Origin: Nocardioides soli
GTDB lineage: Bacteria > Actinomycetota > Actinomycetes > Propionibacteriales > Nocardioidaceae
DNA: 64,000 nucleotides
Reading direction: 5' to 3'
Assembly: GCF_014191495.1 (NCBI RefSeq)
Contig: NZ_JACHWR010000002.1
Span: 1,488,001 to 1,552,000, forward strand
The stretch's first letter is position 1. Each line of letters starts with the position of its first letter. Under the pieces are notes generated by a model. It was not told the DNA's origin. It worked only from the letters and a program-made list of their open reading frames with translations, and did not search any database. The translations under genes and the position numbers were made by a program. Positions 35,272-44,198 of the stretch are shown here, in pieces.

Positions 35272-36852
35272 ATGACCGGGCTGCATGAGGTGACCGTGCT
35301 GTGGTCGATGCTCGAAGCGCGTGCTCTCCGGAGTCCCGACGGCGTCATGCTGGTCGACGAGGTCGGCCGCAGCATGTCGTTCTCGCGTGTCAGGCACACG
35401 GCCGAGCAGGTGGCCGCCGGTCTGCTCGCGGCGGGTGTGGAGCCGGGGTCGGTCGTCAGCTGGCAGCTGCCCACCCGGATCGACACCGTGATCCTGAGTC
35501 TCGCGCTCGCCCGGCTCGACGTCGTCCAGAACCCGATCATTCCGCTCTACCGGCGCCGTGAGGTCGGGGCGATGCTGCGACAGTGCGGGGCCGCCTGGCT
35601 GCTGACCGTGGACACGTTCCGCGGATTCGACCACGGGTCGATGGCACGCGAGCTGGCCGCCGCCTCCGGTGACACCGTGCGCGTCATGGTGCTCGACGGA
35701 CCGTTGCCGCGCGGTGACGTCTCGCGACTCCCACCGCCGCCGTCGCGTGGAGACGAGGTGCGGTGGATCTACACGACGTCGGGCACCACCTCCGCGCCCA
35801 AGGGCGTCTGCCACTCGGACGCGTCACTCATCTCGGGAGCGCTCGGACTCACGATCGCCGCCGGCGTGACGGCGGACGACGTCACCTCGATCCTGTTTCC
35901 GTACGCGCACATCGGAGGTCCCGACATGCTGATCACCGGTCTGTTGGCCGGGATCAAGACGGTGCTGATGGAGACCTTCGAGGCGTCGCGGGCGATGTCC
36001 CTGCTGGGTCTGCACGGCGCGACGGTCTCCGGGGGCAGCACGCCGTTCTACGCGATGTTCGTGGCGGAGCAGCGCTCCAGGTCGCACCTGCTGGTCCCGA
36101 GCCTGCGTGCCTTGGTCGGGGGTGGCGCGCCGATGCCGGAGGCGCTCTACCACGAGGTCGAGAGGGTCCTCGGCATCACGACCTTGCACGGGTTCGGAAT
36201 GACGGAGAGCCCGATGATCACGAGTGGCACCGTCGAGGACACCGTGGACCAGCTCGCGACGACCGTCGGCAGGCCGGTCGAGGGATGCGAGGTCGAGATC
36301 CGGGACGATGCTGGTGACCCGTGTCCGACGGGCGTCGCCGGCCACGTCTGGATCCGCGGGCCCATGCTGTTCAAGCACTACCTCGTCGACGGCGACGTCG
36401 TGGCTCCCTTCGACGAGGGCGGCTGGTTCTCCACGGGCGACCTCGGGTTGAGCCGGCCGGCCGGGCACCTGGTGCTGGTCGGTCGCTCGAAGGACCTGAT
36501 CATCCGCAAGGGCGAGTCGCTCAGTCCGGTGGAGATCGAGGAGGTGATCTCCGCGCACCCCGCCATCGCCGACGTCGCCGTCATCGGAGTCCCCGACCCC
36601 GATCGGGGCGAGCGGATCTGCGCCGTCGTGCAGGTGCGACCGGGCTTCGCCGTGCCCGGAGTCGCCTCGCTGCGTGAGTTCTGCGTCGAGGAGGGCCTGT
36701 CGTGGTTCAAGGCGCCCGAGCAGGTCGAGATCGTCGACTCGCTGCCGAAGACCCCCACGCTGAAGACGCGGAAGCAGGAGCTGCGCGACCGGTTCGCCGA
36801 CGGGCCGGCGCAGGCCGCCGCGGCCGGGTCGCAGCTCCCGTCGCGCGCGTGA
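35272..36852 (+). CDS. acyl-CoA ligase (AMP-forming)
   Basis: The 526-residue protein belongs to the ANL adenylating superfamily. It shows the P-loop W-I-Y-T-T-S-G-T-T-S-A-P-K-G (about 165), H-G-F-G-M-T-E-S-P (A5 motif), the hinge G-W-F-S-T-G-D-L-G...G-R-S-K-D-L-I-I-R-K-G, and a terminal catalytic lysine in P-K-T-P-T-L-K-T-R-K. It activates a carboxylic acid with ATP to the CoA thioester. I chose the ATG at 35272 (GAGGA upstream). Its end overlaps the reductase gene by four bases (GTGA), so the two are co-translated. Confidence 0.9.
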   Translation: MTGLHEVTVLWSMLEARALRSPDGVMLVDEVGRSMSFSRVRHTAEQVAAGLLAAGVEPGSVVSWQLPTRIDTVILSLALARLDVVQNPIIPLYRRREVGAMLRQCGAAWLLTVDTFRGFDHGSMARELAAASGDTVRVMVLDGPLPRGDVSRLPPPPSRGDEVRWIYTTSGTTSAPKGVCHSDASLISGALGLTIAAGVTADDVTSILFPYAHIGGPDMLITGLLAGIKTVLMETFEASRAMSLLGLHGATVSGGSTPFYAMFVAEQRSRSHLLVPSLRALVGGGAPMPEALYHEVERVLGITTLHGFGMTESPMITSGTVEDTVDQLATTVGRPVEGCEVEIRDDAGDPCPTGVAGHVWIRGPMLFKHYLVDGDVVAPFDEGGWFSTGDLGLSRPAGHLVLVGRSKDLIIRKGESLSPVEIEEVISAHPAIADVAVIGVPDPDRGERICAVVQVRPGFAVPGVASLREFCVEEGLSWFKAPEQVEIVDSLPKTPTLKTRKQELRDRFADGPAQAAAAGSQLPSRA

Positions 36853-37889
36853 GCGCCGTGACGGCCGCTGCCGCCCTGCTGACGGTGGTCGACGTGATCG
36901 ACGAGACGAACGACGCCAAGTCGGTCGTGCTCAGGCCCGGACGGGACGACGCCCCGCGATTCGCGTATCGGCCGGGCCAGTTCCTGACGCTGCGAGTGGG
37001 CAGCGGTGAGCGGATCGCTGCCCGTTCGTACTCGCTGTCGAGCTCGCCGACCACCGACCCCGAGCTGAAGGTGACCGTCAAGCGAACCGAGGGCGGGTAC
37101 GGCTCGAACTGGATCTGTGACCACGTCGCTGTCGGAGACGAGATCCTCGCGCTCCCACCGGCCGGCCGGTTCACGCCGCGGGACCTCGGCGCCGATCTGC
37201 TGCTGTTCGCCGCGGGCAGTGGGATCACGCCGATGATGTCGATCATCAAGGAGGCTCACGCGGCGGGGTCCGGTCGCGTGACCCTCGTCTACGCCAACGC
37301 CCGGCGCGACGGTGTCATCTTCGCCGAGGCGCTCGACGAGCTGGGTCGGACCCGGGGCGGCCGGCTCACCGCCGAGCACTGGATCGGGGCCGAGGCGGGA
37401 CGCCTCAGCCCCGAGCAGGTCGCGGAGTACGGCCGGCGCCACCCCGCCGACGAGGTGCTCGTCTGTGGCCCGGCCGGGTTCATGGACGTCGTCCGTGCGG
37501 GCCTGGCAGCCGCTGGGATACCCCGCGACCACGTGCGCCAGGAGGTCTTCGCCTCGATCTCGGGCGACCCGTTCGCCCCCGCGGACGTTCCCGAGCGCGC
37601 CGAGACGACGGCGGACGGCGCCCTCGCCACGGTGCTCATCGGCGGGGACACTTTCGAGCTCACCTGGCCGCGGCAGCAGAACCTCGTCCAGGTGCTGCTC
37701 GAGCGCGGCGTCGACGTCCCCTACTCGTGTCGCTCCGGCGAGTGCGGGTCCTGTGCGTGCTCCATCACCAGCGGGGAGGTCCGCATGGAGCACTCGGGCG
37801 TCCTGGACGAGGAGGACATCGCCAGTGGCTACGTCCTGGGCTGCCAGGCCCACCCCGTCTCGGACGCCGTCTCGGTGAGCTTCACCTGA
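36849..37889 (+). CDS. ferredoxin-NAD(P)H reductase with C-terminal 2Fe-2S domain (KshB/PaaE-like)
   Basis: The 346-residue protein has three domains in KshB order. The FAD domain shows R-S-Y-S-L-S-S, the NAD domain shows F-A-A-G-S-G-I-T-P-M-M-S-I and V-C-G-P-A-G-F-M, and the plant-type [2Fe-2S] domain shows S-C-R-S-G-E-C-G-S-C-A-C plus a distal cysteine in L-G-C-Q-A-H-P. It should pass electrons from NAD(P)H to the Rieske oxygenase two genes upstream. The GTG start overlaps the ligase stop; another GTG nine bases on is possible. It ends this first unit; a gap with a regulatory motif follows. Confidence 0.9.
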   Translation: MSAVTAAAALLTVVDVIDETNDAKSVVLRPGRDDAPRFAYRPGQFLTLRVGSGERIAARSYSLSSSPTTDPELKVTVKRTEGGYGSNWICDHVAVGDEILALPPAGRFTPRDLGADLLLFAAGSGITPMMSIIKEAHAAGSGRVTLVYANARRDGVIFAEALDELGRTRGGRLTAEHWIGAEAGRLSPEQVAEYGRRHPADEVLVCGPAGFMDVVRAGLAAAGIPRDHVRQEVFASISGDPFAPADVPERAETTADGALATVLIGGDTFELTWPRQQNLVQVLLERGVDVPYSCRSGECGSCACSITSGEVRMEHSGVLDEEDIASGYVLGCQAHPVSDAVSVSFT

Positions 37890-37997
37890 GCTGCGTCTGC
37901 CCGCGCCGACGGGCACACCGCTGCCGTCGGGTTCGGCCGCCCCGAGTTGTCTGCGGGCCGGATCGGAGCCGATCGCAATGCGGCGATCATCAAATAC

Positions 37998-38010
37998 AAA
38001 ACACTGCTTT
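37998..38010. promoter_or_regulatory. candidate shared operator A (AAAACACTGCTTT)
   Basis: An imperfect inverted repeat, AAAACA-C-TGCTTT, in an AT-rich patch upstream of the transporter operon. Its first twelve bases are identical to the reverse complement of the site at 47085-47098. Related sites lie at 43334 and 53590. Confidence 0.65.
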
Positions 38011-38134
38011 ACAACAGGCGAACTGCGCTCTAGGCTCGCGTGACCGACACCACAGGCGCTGACTCCGCACCCGGATCGTGATGCTCGGGGCGAGGGCTCG
38101 CGGTGCGGTCATGCGCAGCTTCCTAGGAGGACTC

Positions 38135-39343
38135 TTGTTCACGTCACGACCTCTGATCGCCGCATCGGCGGCGACCGCTGCCGTCATCCTTCTCGCCGCG
38201 TGCAGCGGTGCGGACGGAAGCGACGAGGGCAGCAAGGCCCAGGACGACGTCCGCCTTGCGTTCCTGTGGGAGATCGAGGGGGAGAGCCCGGTCGGGCTGT
38301 CCGACTTCCAGAACGGCGCCGACCTCGCGATCGACGAGATCAACGAGGCCGGCGGCATCGACGGCCGCCAGGTCACCTACACGCGAGTGCCCGCATCCCC
38401 GCTCGATCCGCAGGCCTCCACGGCCGCCTTCCTGAAGGCGACCAACGACGAGCCGGCGGCGATGGTGGGGTTCCTCGCGTCCGGCCAGGCCGTCGCGGCG
38501 AAGTCCGCGCTCGATCGTGCCCAGATCCCGGTCATCGGCATCTACGAGGCCGATGACGCCGTCCGCTTCGGCAACCAGGGCAGCGAGTTCAGCTGGGCGC
38601 TGAACGGCTCCGGTCAGGGAACCAGCCTGGCCGCGGTGGAGTTCATGACCGAGGACCTCGGCCTCACCTCACTCGGGCTGATGGGGACCAACGAGGCCTT
38701 CGGCCTCGGGCAGATCGAGTCGAGCGAGGCGGCCCTCGACGAGCTGGGCGCCACCTCGGTGGGCACCGTCACCTACGACCCCACGGCGACCGACCTGACC
38801 CAGCAGGTCCTCGCCATGAAGGACGCCGACGGCGTGCTGAACTGGGGCTATCCCAACCCGCTCGCCGTCCAGCTGAAGCAGTTCGTCGAGAACGGTCTGA
38901 CCATCCCGACCATGACCGGTGCCTCCGGCCCGATCGTCGTGAACGCCGGGCTCGCCACCGGCAAGGCGATCGCCAACTTCTACAGTGCGCTGCCCTGCAA
39001 CCCGGGTGGCACCGAGAGCGCGGCGCTGCAGGACTTCGCCGCCGCCTATCAGGAGAAGTACGACGCATCGGCGACCAACCTCGCCGCCCAGGCCTACGAC
39101 GCGGTGTACGTCGCCAAGAAGGCCATCGAGGAGGCCGGCAGCGATGCGGGCGCCGACGTGAACGAGGCCCTGGCCGAGATCAGCGTCGCCCCGGAGGACG
39201 GCATCGTCTGCTCGAGTGGCTACCAGGCGGATGGCTCGCACATCCTGAACCACGAGGTCAACATCGCGCGGTTCCACGCCGACGGTTCCTCCGAGACGGT
39301 GTCGACGATCCAGGTGCCCGAACTGCCGGTCGCGGGGGAGTGA
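38135..39343 (+). CDS. ABC transporter substrate-binding lipoprotein, branched-chain amino acid (HAAT) type
   Basis: The 402-residue protein has a lipoprotein signal ending in I-L-L-A-A-C-S-G and a Leu/Ile/Val-binding fold: L-S-D-F-Q-N-G-A-D-L-A-I-D-E-I-N-E-A-G-G-I-D-G-R, followed by the F-L-A-S-G-Q-A-V-A-A lobe. A TTG start is best: AGGAGG lies five bases before it. An ATG at 38111 would put extra residues before the signal peptide. Proteins of this class in catabolic clusters often bind aromatic or alicyclic acids. It heads a five-gene transporter operon with permeases and ATPases following. Confidence 0.9.
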   Translation: MFTSRPLIAASAATAAVILLAACSGADGSDEGSKAQDDVRLAFLWEIEGESPVGLSDFQNGADLAIDEINEAGGIDGRQVTYTRVPASPLDPQASTAAFLKATNDEPAAMVGFLASGQAVAAKSALDRAQIPVIGIYEADDAVRFGNQGSEFSWALNGSGQGTSLAAVEFMTEDLGLTSLGLMGTNEAFGLGQIESSEAALDELGATSVGTVTYDPTATDLTQQVLAMKDADGVLNWGYPNPLAVQLKQFVENGLTIPTMTGASGPIVVNAGLATGKAIANFYSALPCNPGGTESAALQDFAAAYQEKYDASATNLAAQAYDAVYVAKKAIEEAGSDAGADVNEALAEISVAPEDGIVCSSGYQADGSHILNHEVNIARFHADGSSETVSTIQVPELPVAGE

Positions 39344-39386
39344 CGCAGGTGCGGTCGAGGTTCGCGTCCGGCGAACCCGTGGCGGG

Positions 39387-40268
39387 GTGAGGGCGGTGGA
39401 CAAGTTCATCGCCCTCACCGCCAGCGGCATCGCGTACGGCGCCGTGCTGACGCTGGTGGCCCTCGGCTTCCTGGTGCTCTACAACGCCACCGGAATCGTC
39501 AACTTCGCCAACGGCGACCTGGTGACGCTCGGTGCCTACGTGGGCATCTGGACGACCGTCGATCTGGGCCTGCCGACGATCCCGTCGTTCCTGGTCACGC
39601 TGGCCCTGATGGCCGTCGTCGGGCTGGTGCTGGAGGCCCTGGCCTACGAGCCCCTGCGCAACCAACCCGCGCTCGTGGCGGTGATGGGGACGCTCGCAGC
39701 GGCGATCATCCTGCGTGGGGTCATCGGCATCTGGCAGGGCTCGACGCCGCGAGCGCTGCCGAGTCCGGTCGGCGACGCGGTCGTCCATATCGGCGGCGCG
39801 CCCATCGCGGGCCACCGGATCCTCATCGTGGTGGTCTCCGGGATCGCGGTCTGCCTGGTGGGACTGCTGTTCACCCGCACCTCGTTCGGTCGTCAGCTCC
39901 GCGCGCTCGCCGACGATCCGACGACCACCCGGCTGATGGGCGTGCGCGTGCGCGCGGCCGCGCGCATCAGCTTCGTCGCCTCGGCCGTCCTGGCCGGATT
40001 GGGCGGTCTGCTGATCGCTCCCATCGGCGCCGTGGACCTCACCTTCGGCTTCAACCTGATGATCACCGCCTTCGCGGCGGCGATCCTCGGTGGCTTCGGC
40101 AGTCTGCGTGGCGTCGTGATCGCATCGTTCGTGATCGGCCTGCTGCAGGCGCTGGTCGGCGGCTACTTCCTGGTGGGCTACTCCAGCGTCCTGGGCGCTG
40201 TGCTCCTCCTGGCGGTGCTGGCGGTGCGCCCGAGCGGCCTGTTCTCGATGGAGAGGTCGAGACTGTGA
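39387..40268 (+). CDS. ABC permease LivH-type
   Basis: The 293-residue membrane protein has about eight hydrophobic segments, starting I-A-L-T-A-S-G-I-A-Y-G-A-V-L-T-L-V-A-L-G, and the conserved G-A-Y-V and A-A-I-L-G-G-F-G-S-L-R-G-V-V-I loops of LivH permeases, the latter contacting the ATPase. It forms the channel with the LivM-type partner. It begins with GTG and overlaps the next gene by four bases (GTGA). Confidence 0.9.
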   Translation: MRAVDKFIALTASGIAYGAVLTLVALGFLVLYNATGIVNFANGDLVTLGAYVGIWTTVDLGLPTIPSFLVTLALMAVVGLVLEALAYEPLRNQPALVAVMGTLAAAIILRGVIGIWQGSTPRALPSPVGDAVVHIGGAPIAGHRILIVVVSGIAVCLVGLLFTRTSFGRQLRALADDPTTTRLMGVRVRAAARISFVASAVLAGLGGLLIAPIGAVDLTFGFNLMITAFAAAILGGFGSLRGVVIASFVIGLLQALVGGYFLVGYSSVLGAVLLLAVLAVRPSGLFSMERSRL

Positions 40269-41317
40269 GTTCCCGGATCGCGTTCCCCGCCCGGCTGCGT
40301 CCCACGGCCGCCACCGCGCCGGTGGAGGTCGAGCACTACCGCCGGCGCCGCGTGAGCCTCGTCCTGTTGATGGCCGTCGTCGCCGCGTTCGCGCTGCCCG
40401 CCATGGCGACCAGTCGCTCGGACGCCTACCAGGTCAACGTGTGGCTGCTCTACTCCATCGCCGCGCTGGGCTTCTACTGGATGTTCTGCCTGGGTGGGAA
40501 GTTCGCCTTCTCCCAGGCATTCCTGATGGGCCTCGGAGGCTTCGTCTCCGCGGCTGTGACCCAGGGCGGCGAGCGGTCGTTCCTCTGGGGGGTCGTCGTC
40601 GCGGTCGCGACGACGGCGGCACTCGGCGCCGCGCTCGGGTGGGTCCTCCGGGGCTGCGGCGAGTTCTACTTCGCGCTGGGCACGTTCGCCTTCGTCCAGC
40701 TCGGGTCGGTCTACGTTCAGAACAACGACTGGATCGGCGGCCAGCACGGCACCCAGTTCGGGCTGGCGCCACCGACGATCGGGGATCGGGTGTTCCTCTC
40801 CGATCAGGACGTGTTCTGGCTGATCCTCGCCGTGCTGACCGTCTGCATGGTCGCCGCCGCGCTGATTGAACGGTCGCCGGCGCGTCGTACCGCGCTCGCC
40901 GCACGGACCAACCCGCTGGTCTCCGCGCTCTCGGGCGTATCGGTCCGGACCACCCCGATCATGTTCCTCGCCCTCGGCTCGGCCCTGGGTGGGCTGTCCG
41001 GCGCGATCCTCGCTCACTGGCAGGGTTCCGTCGCCCTGACCAGCTACGGGCCGGACCTGGCCATCGGGATCCTCCTGATGGTCATGCTCGGCGGCACCGG
41101 GTCGATCTGGGGCCCGGTGATCGGCGCCGGTGTCTATGTGTTCCTCCCCACCACCCTGACCGGCCTCGAGCAGTACTCCGAGGTCGTCTACGGCGCACTC
41201 CTGCTGATCTGCATCGTGGCAGCTCCCAGCGGGATCGCCGGCGGGGTGGAGCGGGTCTGGCGCTACCTCTCCCGTCGGCTGCGACGGGGTCGAAGGAGTA
41301 CGGATGTTGCGGGCTGA
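40265..41317 (+). CDS. ABC permease LivM-type
   Basis: The 350-residue protein has about nine to ten membrane segments and the LivM-type F-A-F-S-Q-A-F-L-M-G-L-G-G and V-M-L-G-G-T-G-S-I-W-G-P-V-I-G-A loops. The N-terminal 30 residues are cytoplasmic and basic. It pairs with the LivH-type permease. The start is a GTG overlapping the previous stop, and its end overlaps the start of the ATPase gene by 14 bases. Confidence 0.9.
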   Translation: MSSRIAFPARLRPTAATAPVEVEHYRRRRVSLVLLMAVVAAFALPAMATSRSDAYQVNVWLLYSIAALGFYWMFCLGGKFAFSQAFLMGLGGFVSAAVTQGGERSFLWGVVVAVATTAALGAALGWVLRGCGEFYFALGTFAFVQLGSVYVQNNDWIGGQHGTQFGLAPPTIGDRVFLSDQDVFWLILAVLTVCMVAAALIERSPARRTALAARTNPLVSALSGVSVRTTPIMFLALGSALGGLSGAILAHWQGSVALTSYGPDLAIGILLMVMLGGTGSIWGPVIGAGVYVFLPTTLTGLEQYSEVVYGALLLICIVAAPSGIAGGVERVWRYLSRRLRRGRRSTDVAG

Positions 41318-42065
41318 GGGCGTCAGCGTCCACTACGGCGGAGTCCGGGCCGTCGACGGCGTCGACGCGCACCTCGACGAGGGGGAGCTGCTCGGCCTGA
41401 TCGGGCCGAACGGCAGCGGCAAGAGCACGCTGCTCAACGCCTTGTGCGGTGTCGTCGCGGCGTCCGGCAAGGTCCGCATCGACGGCCGGCCGATGCCACT
41501 GGGCAGCCCGGCGGCCGCCCGGCGCAACGGCATCGCGCGCGTGTTCCAGGTCCCCCAGACCTACCCCGAGCTCAGCGCGCTCGAGAACGTCGTGGTGGGC
41601 AGTCACGAGCAGGGCCTCGTCGGCGTCGCCGGGGCCTGGTTCCGGCGCCGTGCGATGTGGCGGCTGGAGCGGTCCCGGTGCCGCGAGGCGATGGAGACCC
41701 TGGAGATGTTGGGGCTGGCCGACGTCGCCGCCGCGCCGGCCGAGTCCCTGAGCTACGGCCAGCGCCGCCTCGTCGACCTCGCCCGCGCCATGGTCGCCCA
41801 ACCCCGGCTCGTGCTGCTCGACGAGCCGAGCGCCGGCCTCAACGACAGCGAGACCGAGCACCTGGGTGGGCTGCTGCGCACGATCAACCGCGACCTCCCG
41901 ATGGTGCTGGTCGACCACAAGATGGGGCTCATCACCAGCCTGTGCCATCGGGTGACGGTCCTCGACACCGGGACCGTCGTCGCCGACGGTCCCCCCGGCG
42001 AGGTGCTCGCCGACCCTGCCGTGATCCGCGCCTACCTGGGAGGACCCGTCGATGCTGAGAGTTGA
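41304..42065 (+). CDS. ABC ATPase LivG-type
   Basis: The 253-residue ATPase has Walker A G-P-N-G-S-G-K-S-T, signature L-S-Y-G-Q-R-R, Walker B L-V-L-L-D-E-P-S-A-G-L, and D-H-K-M (H-loop). The L-S-Y-G-Q-R-R form of the signature and the length are those of LivG-type subunits. It energises the transporter together with the LivF-type subunit, whose start it overlaps by 14 bases. Confidence 0.94.
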   Translation: MLRAEGVSVHYGGVRAVDGVDAHLDEGELLGLIGPNGSGKSTLLNALCGVVAASGKVRIDGRPMPLGSPAAARRNGIARVFQVPQTYPELSALENVVVGSHEQGLVGVAGAWFRRRAMWRLERSRCREAMETLEMLGLADVAAAPAESLSYGQRRLVDLARAMVAQPRLVLLDEPSAGLNDSETEHLGGLLRTINRDLPMVLVDHKMGLITSLCHRVTVLDTGTVVADGPPGEVLADPAVIRAYLGGPVDAES

Positions 42066-42747
42066 CTCGCTCGAGGTCCACTACGGCAGCACGCACGCCG
42101 TGCGGGGAGTGTCCTTCGAGCTGGCCGAGGCGGGGTCGCTCGCGTTGCTCGGCGCCAACGGGGCCGGCAAGAGCTCGGTGCTGTCGGCGCTCAGCCGGCT
42201 GGTTCCCTCCACCGGCCAGGTGCACCTCGCCGGCGAGGACATCACCAGGCTCCCGGCCGAACGCGTCACCCGAGCCGGGCTGATCCACGTGCCCGAAGGT
42301 CGTCGGGTCTTCCCGAGCCTCAGCGTTCACGAGAACCTCCTGATGGGCCTGATCGCCCGCGGGAGCAGGTCGGCCGAGTATGCGATCGACGACGTGTACG
42401 ACCTCTTCCCGCCGCTGCGGCCGCTTCGCCGGCGCTCGGGCTACGCCCTGTCCGGCGGCGAGGCCCAGATGGTCGCCGTCGGGCGCGGGCTCCTCGGCGC
42501 GCCCAACGTGATGATGGTCGACGAGCCGTCCCTCGGCCTCTCGCCGCTGATGACCGAGACCGTGGCGGAGGCCCTGATCACGGTCTCCGCACGCACCTCG
42601 CTCGTCGTGGTCGAGCAGAACCTCCAGGTGGCCACCCGCATCTGTTCCGACGCGATCGTGCTGAGGGCGGGCGAGGTCGTCCTGCGCGGCTCCTCGGCCG
42701 ACGTACTCGGCTCCGAGGACGTCGTCTCCTCCTACCTGTCGGCCTAG
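42052..42747 (+). CDS. ABC ATPase LivF-type
   Basis: The 231-residue ATPase shows Walker A G-A-N-G-A-G-K-S-S, the LivF-specific H-V-P-E-G-R-R-V-F, signature L-S-G-G-E-A-Q-M, and Walker B M-M-V-D-E-P-S-L-G-L. It completes the transporter. A strong hairpin terminator lies downstream, shared with the convergent cupin gene. Confidence 0.95.
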   Translation: MLRVDSLEVHYGSTHAVRGVSFELAEAGSLALLGANGAGKSSVLSALSRLVPSTGQVHLAGEDITRLPAERVTRAGLIHVPEGRRVFPSLSVHENLLMGLIARGSRSAEYAIDDVYDLFPPLRPLRRRSGYALSGGEAQMVAVGRGLLGAPNVMMVDEPSLGLSPLMTETVAEALITVSARTSLVVVEQNLQVATRICSDAIVLRAGEVVLRGSSADVLGSEDVVSSYLSA

Positions 42748-42925
42748 GCCACGGCCGCGGCGTCAGGCTGCCGGCAGCCGCTGCCCTGCGGCTCGCCGGA
42801 TCCCCGGACGGCCATGGCGCGCGCAGCCGCCCGCGCGCACGTCCGGACGAGCTCTGACTGCGGTGTCGTATCGGGCCGCCGGTCAGGTGCCGGCGAACCG
42901 GCGTTGCTCGCCCGCACCACGAGAA

Positions 42926-42962
42926 CGGGCCCGGGGGAGCGACACTCGCTCCTCCGGGCCCG
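42926..42962. terminator. bidirectional terminator between convergent operons
   Basis: Sixteen-base arms CGGGCCCGGGGGAGCG and CGCTCCTCCGGGCCCG (one G-T pair) enclose the loop ACACT. It lies between the converging livF-type gene (ends 42747) and cupin gene (ends 42988). Confidence 0.85.
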
Positions 42963-42987
42963 CCTCACAGGCTCGACCGGCTACGGC

Positions 42988-43314
42988 TCAGTCCTTGAGC
43001 TCCACGATGATCTCGTAGAACTCCTTCTCGCCGGTGTTCACGGCCGCCTCGACGCCCCCGCGCTCGGAGTAGAGGACGTTGCCCGGGATCACGTCCGCCT
43101 CGAGTCGCTGGCCGGCGTACTCGGCCCACGCGCCCTGGCACTCCGGTTCGAAGTCCGCGGCCACGCGGTCACCGTGGATCTGAATCATCAGGTAGTCACG
43201 CTTGTGCTCGTGGATCGGCTCCTTCTGGCCGGGAGCAAGCCGCATGTCCCACACGGCCACACGATCGTTCTCGAACAGCAGGTTGCTACCCACGTTTCCC
43301 AGGGCCTTCTCCAT
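42988..43314 (-). CDS. small cupin-domain protein
   Basis: A 108-residue single cupin: R-L-A-P-G-Q-K-E-P-I-H-E-H-K-R-D-Y-L-M-I-Q-I and the second beta strand G-N-V-L-Y-S-E-R-G-G. The metal-binding histidines sit in H-E-H. It begins M-E-K-A-L-G-N-V-G-S-N-L-L-F-E-N-D-R-V, as in small cupins of catabolic clusters. AAGGAAAGG precedes the start. It is the last gene of the leftward cluster; 74 bases with an AT-rich motif separate it from the enoyl-CoA hydratase gene. Role unknown. Confidence 0.8.
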   Translation of the reverse strand: MEKALGNVGSNLLFENDRVAVWDMRLAPGQKEPIHEHKRDYLMIQIHGDRVAADFEPECQGAWAEYAGQRLEADVIPGNVLYSERGGVEAAVNTGEKEFYEIIVELKD

Positions 43315-43333
43315 GACCTTTCCTTTCAATCTG

Positions 43334-43347
43334 AAAACACTAATTTT
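43334..43347. promoter_or_regulatory. candidate shared operator C (AAAACACTAATTTT)
   Basis: AAAACACT followed by AATTTT, in the only AT-rich patch before the small cupin gene. It matches the left half of the sites at 37998 and 47085 and is weaker in the right half. It could let the cupin gene be transcribed on its own. Confidence 0.4.
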
Positions 43348-43388
43348 GATTGCAGTATCTACGTTTCTGTGACAGAGTACACAGATTT

Positions 43389-44198
43389 TCAGGATTCCTG
43401 TCGAGCTTGGTCGTGCTCCTTGACGTCCTGCACGCCGCCGAGGAGCGGCTGACCGGTGCGAAGCAGGGCGTTGGCGTGTCCGGTCCAGTGGATGTCGAAT
43501 CCGGCCTGGAGCGCGGCGTACTGGCCGGAGACGTCGAGGGTCTGGTTGACGGCTCGCTTGGCCTGGGCGAGGGCCCAGGGGTCCATGGCCGCGATCGTAG
43601 TGGCGAGCTCCATGCTGCGGGCGTCGAGATCCTCGGTGGGGACCACGTGGTTGACCATGCCGGCGTCGTGGGCTTCGTGGGCACTGATGCGGCGGCCGGT
43701 GAAGAGCATCTCCTTGGCCTTGCGGGCGCCGAGCTCCCAGGTGTGGGCGTGGTACTCGACGCCGCAGATGCCGAAGAGCACGACGGGGTCGCTGAAGTAG
43801 GCGTCTTCGGCGGCCACGATGAGGTCGCAGGGCCAGATCACGTTCAGCGCGCCGGCGATGCAGGCTCCCTGGACGGCCGCGATGGAGGGCTTGTGGACGT
43901 CGCGCCAGCGTCGGCTGAAGCCGAGGTAGTGCTCCTGCTCCCAGCGGTAGCCGGTCTCGACCTGGCCCTTGCCCTCGATGAGGTACTTGTCGGCGGGTGA
44001 GTCGATGTCGTGGCCGGCCGAGAAGTGCCGGCCGTTGGCGCGCACGAGGATCACGACGACGTCGTCGTCCTGGGCGGCACGGGTCCAGGCCCGGTCGAGC
44101 TCGACGAGCAGCTCCGGGTCCTGGGCGTTGTGGACCTCGGGCCGATTGAGCGTCAGGCGTGCGACGCGGTCGACGACCTCGTAGGTGACCTTGCTCAT
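43389..44198 (-). CDS. enoyl-CoA hydratase/isomerase family protein
   Basis: The 269-residue crotonase-fold protein shows R-H-F-S-A-G-H-D-I-D-S-P (oxyanion-hole and binding segment) and V-Q-G-A-C-I-A-G-A-L-N (the second oxyanion peptide with A-G). The classic catalytic glutamates of hydratases (x-E near 140 and 160) are not obvious, as P-V-V-L-F-G-I-C-G-V-E-Y-H-A-H is unusual, so an isomerase, hydrolase or ring-opening activity is possible. It overlaps the oxidoreductase beta gene by four bases (ATGA), so it belongs to that operon. Confidence 0.85.
   Translation of the reverse strand: MSKVTYEVVDRVARLTLNRPEVHNAQDPELLVELDRAWTRAAQDDDVVVILVRANGRHFSAGHDIDSPADKYLIEGKGQVETGYRWEQEHYLGFSRRWRDVHKPSIAAVQGACIAGALNVIWPCDLIVAAEDAYFSDPVVLFGICGVEYHAHTWELGARKAKEMLFTGRRISAHEAHDAGMVNHVVPTEDLDARSMELATTIAAMDPWALAQAKRAVNQTLDVSGQYAALQAGFDIHWTGHANALLRTGQPLLGGVQDVKEHDQARQES

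Noticed and set aside
43389..44198. Naming the crotonase-fold gene as a specific hydratase
   Set aside because: The usual glutamate pair is not clear, so a specific activity cannot be supported.
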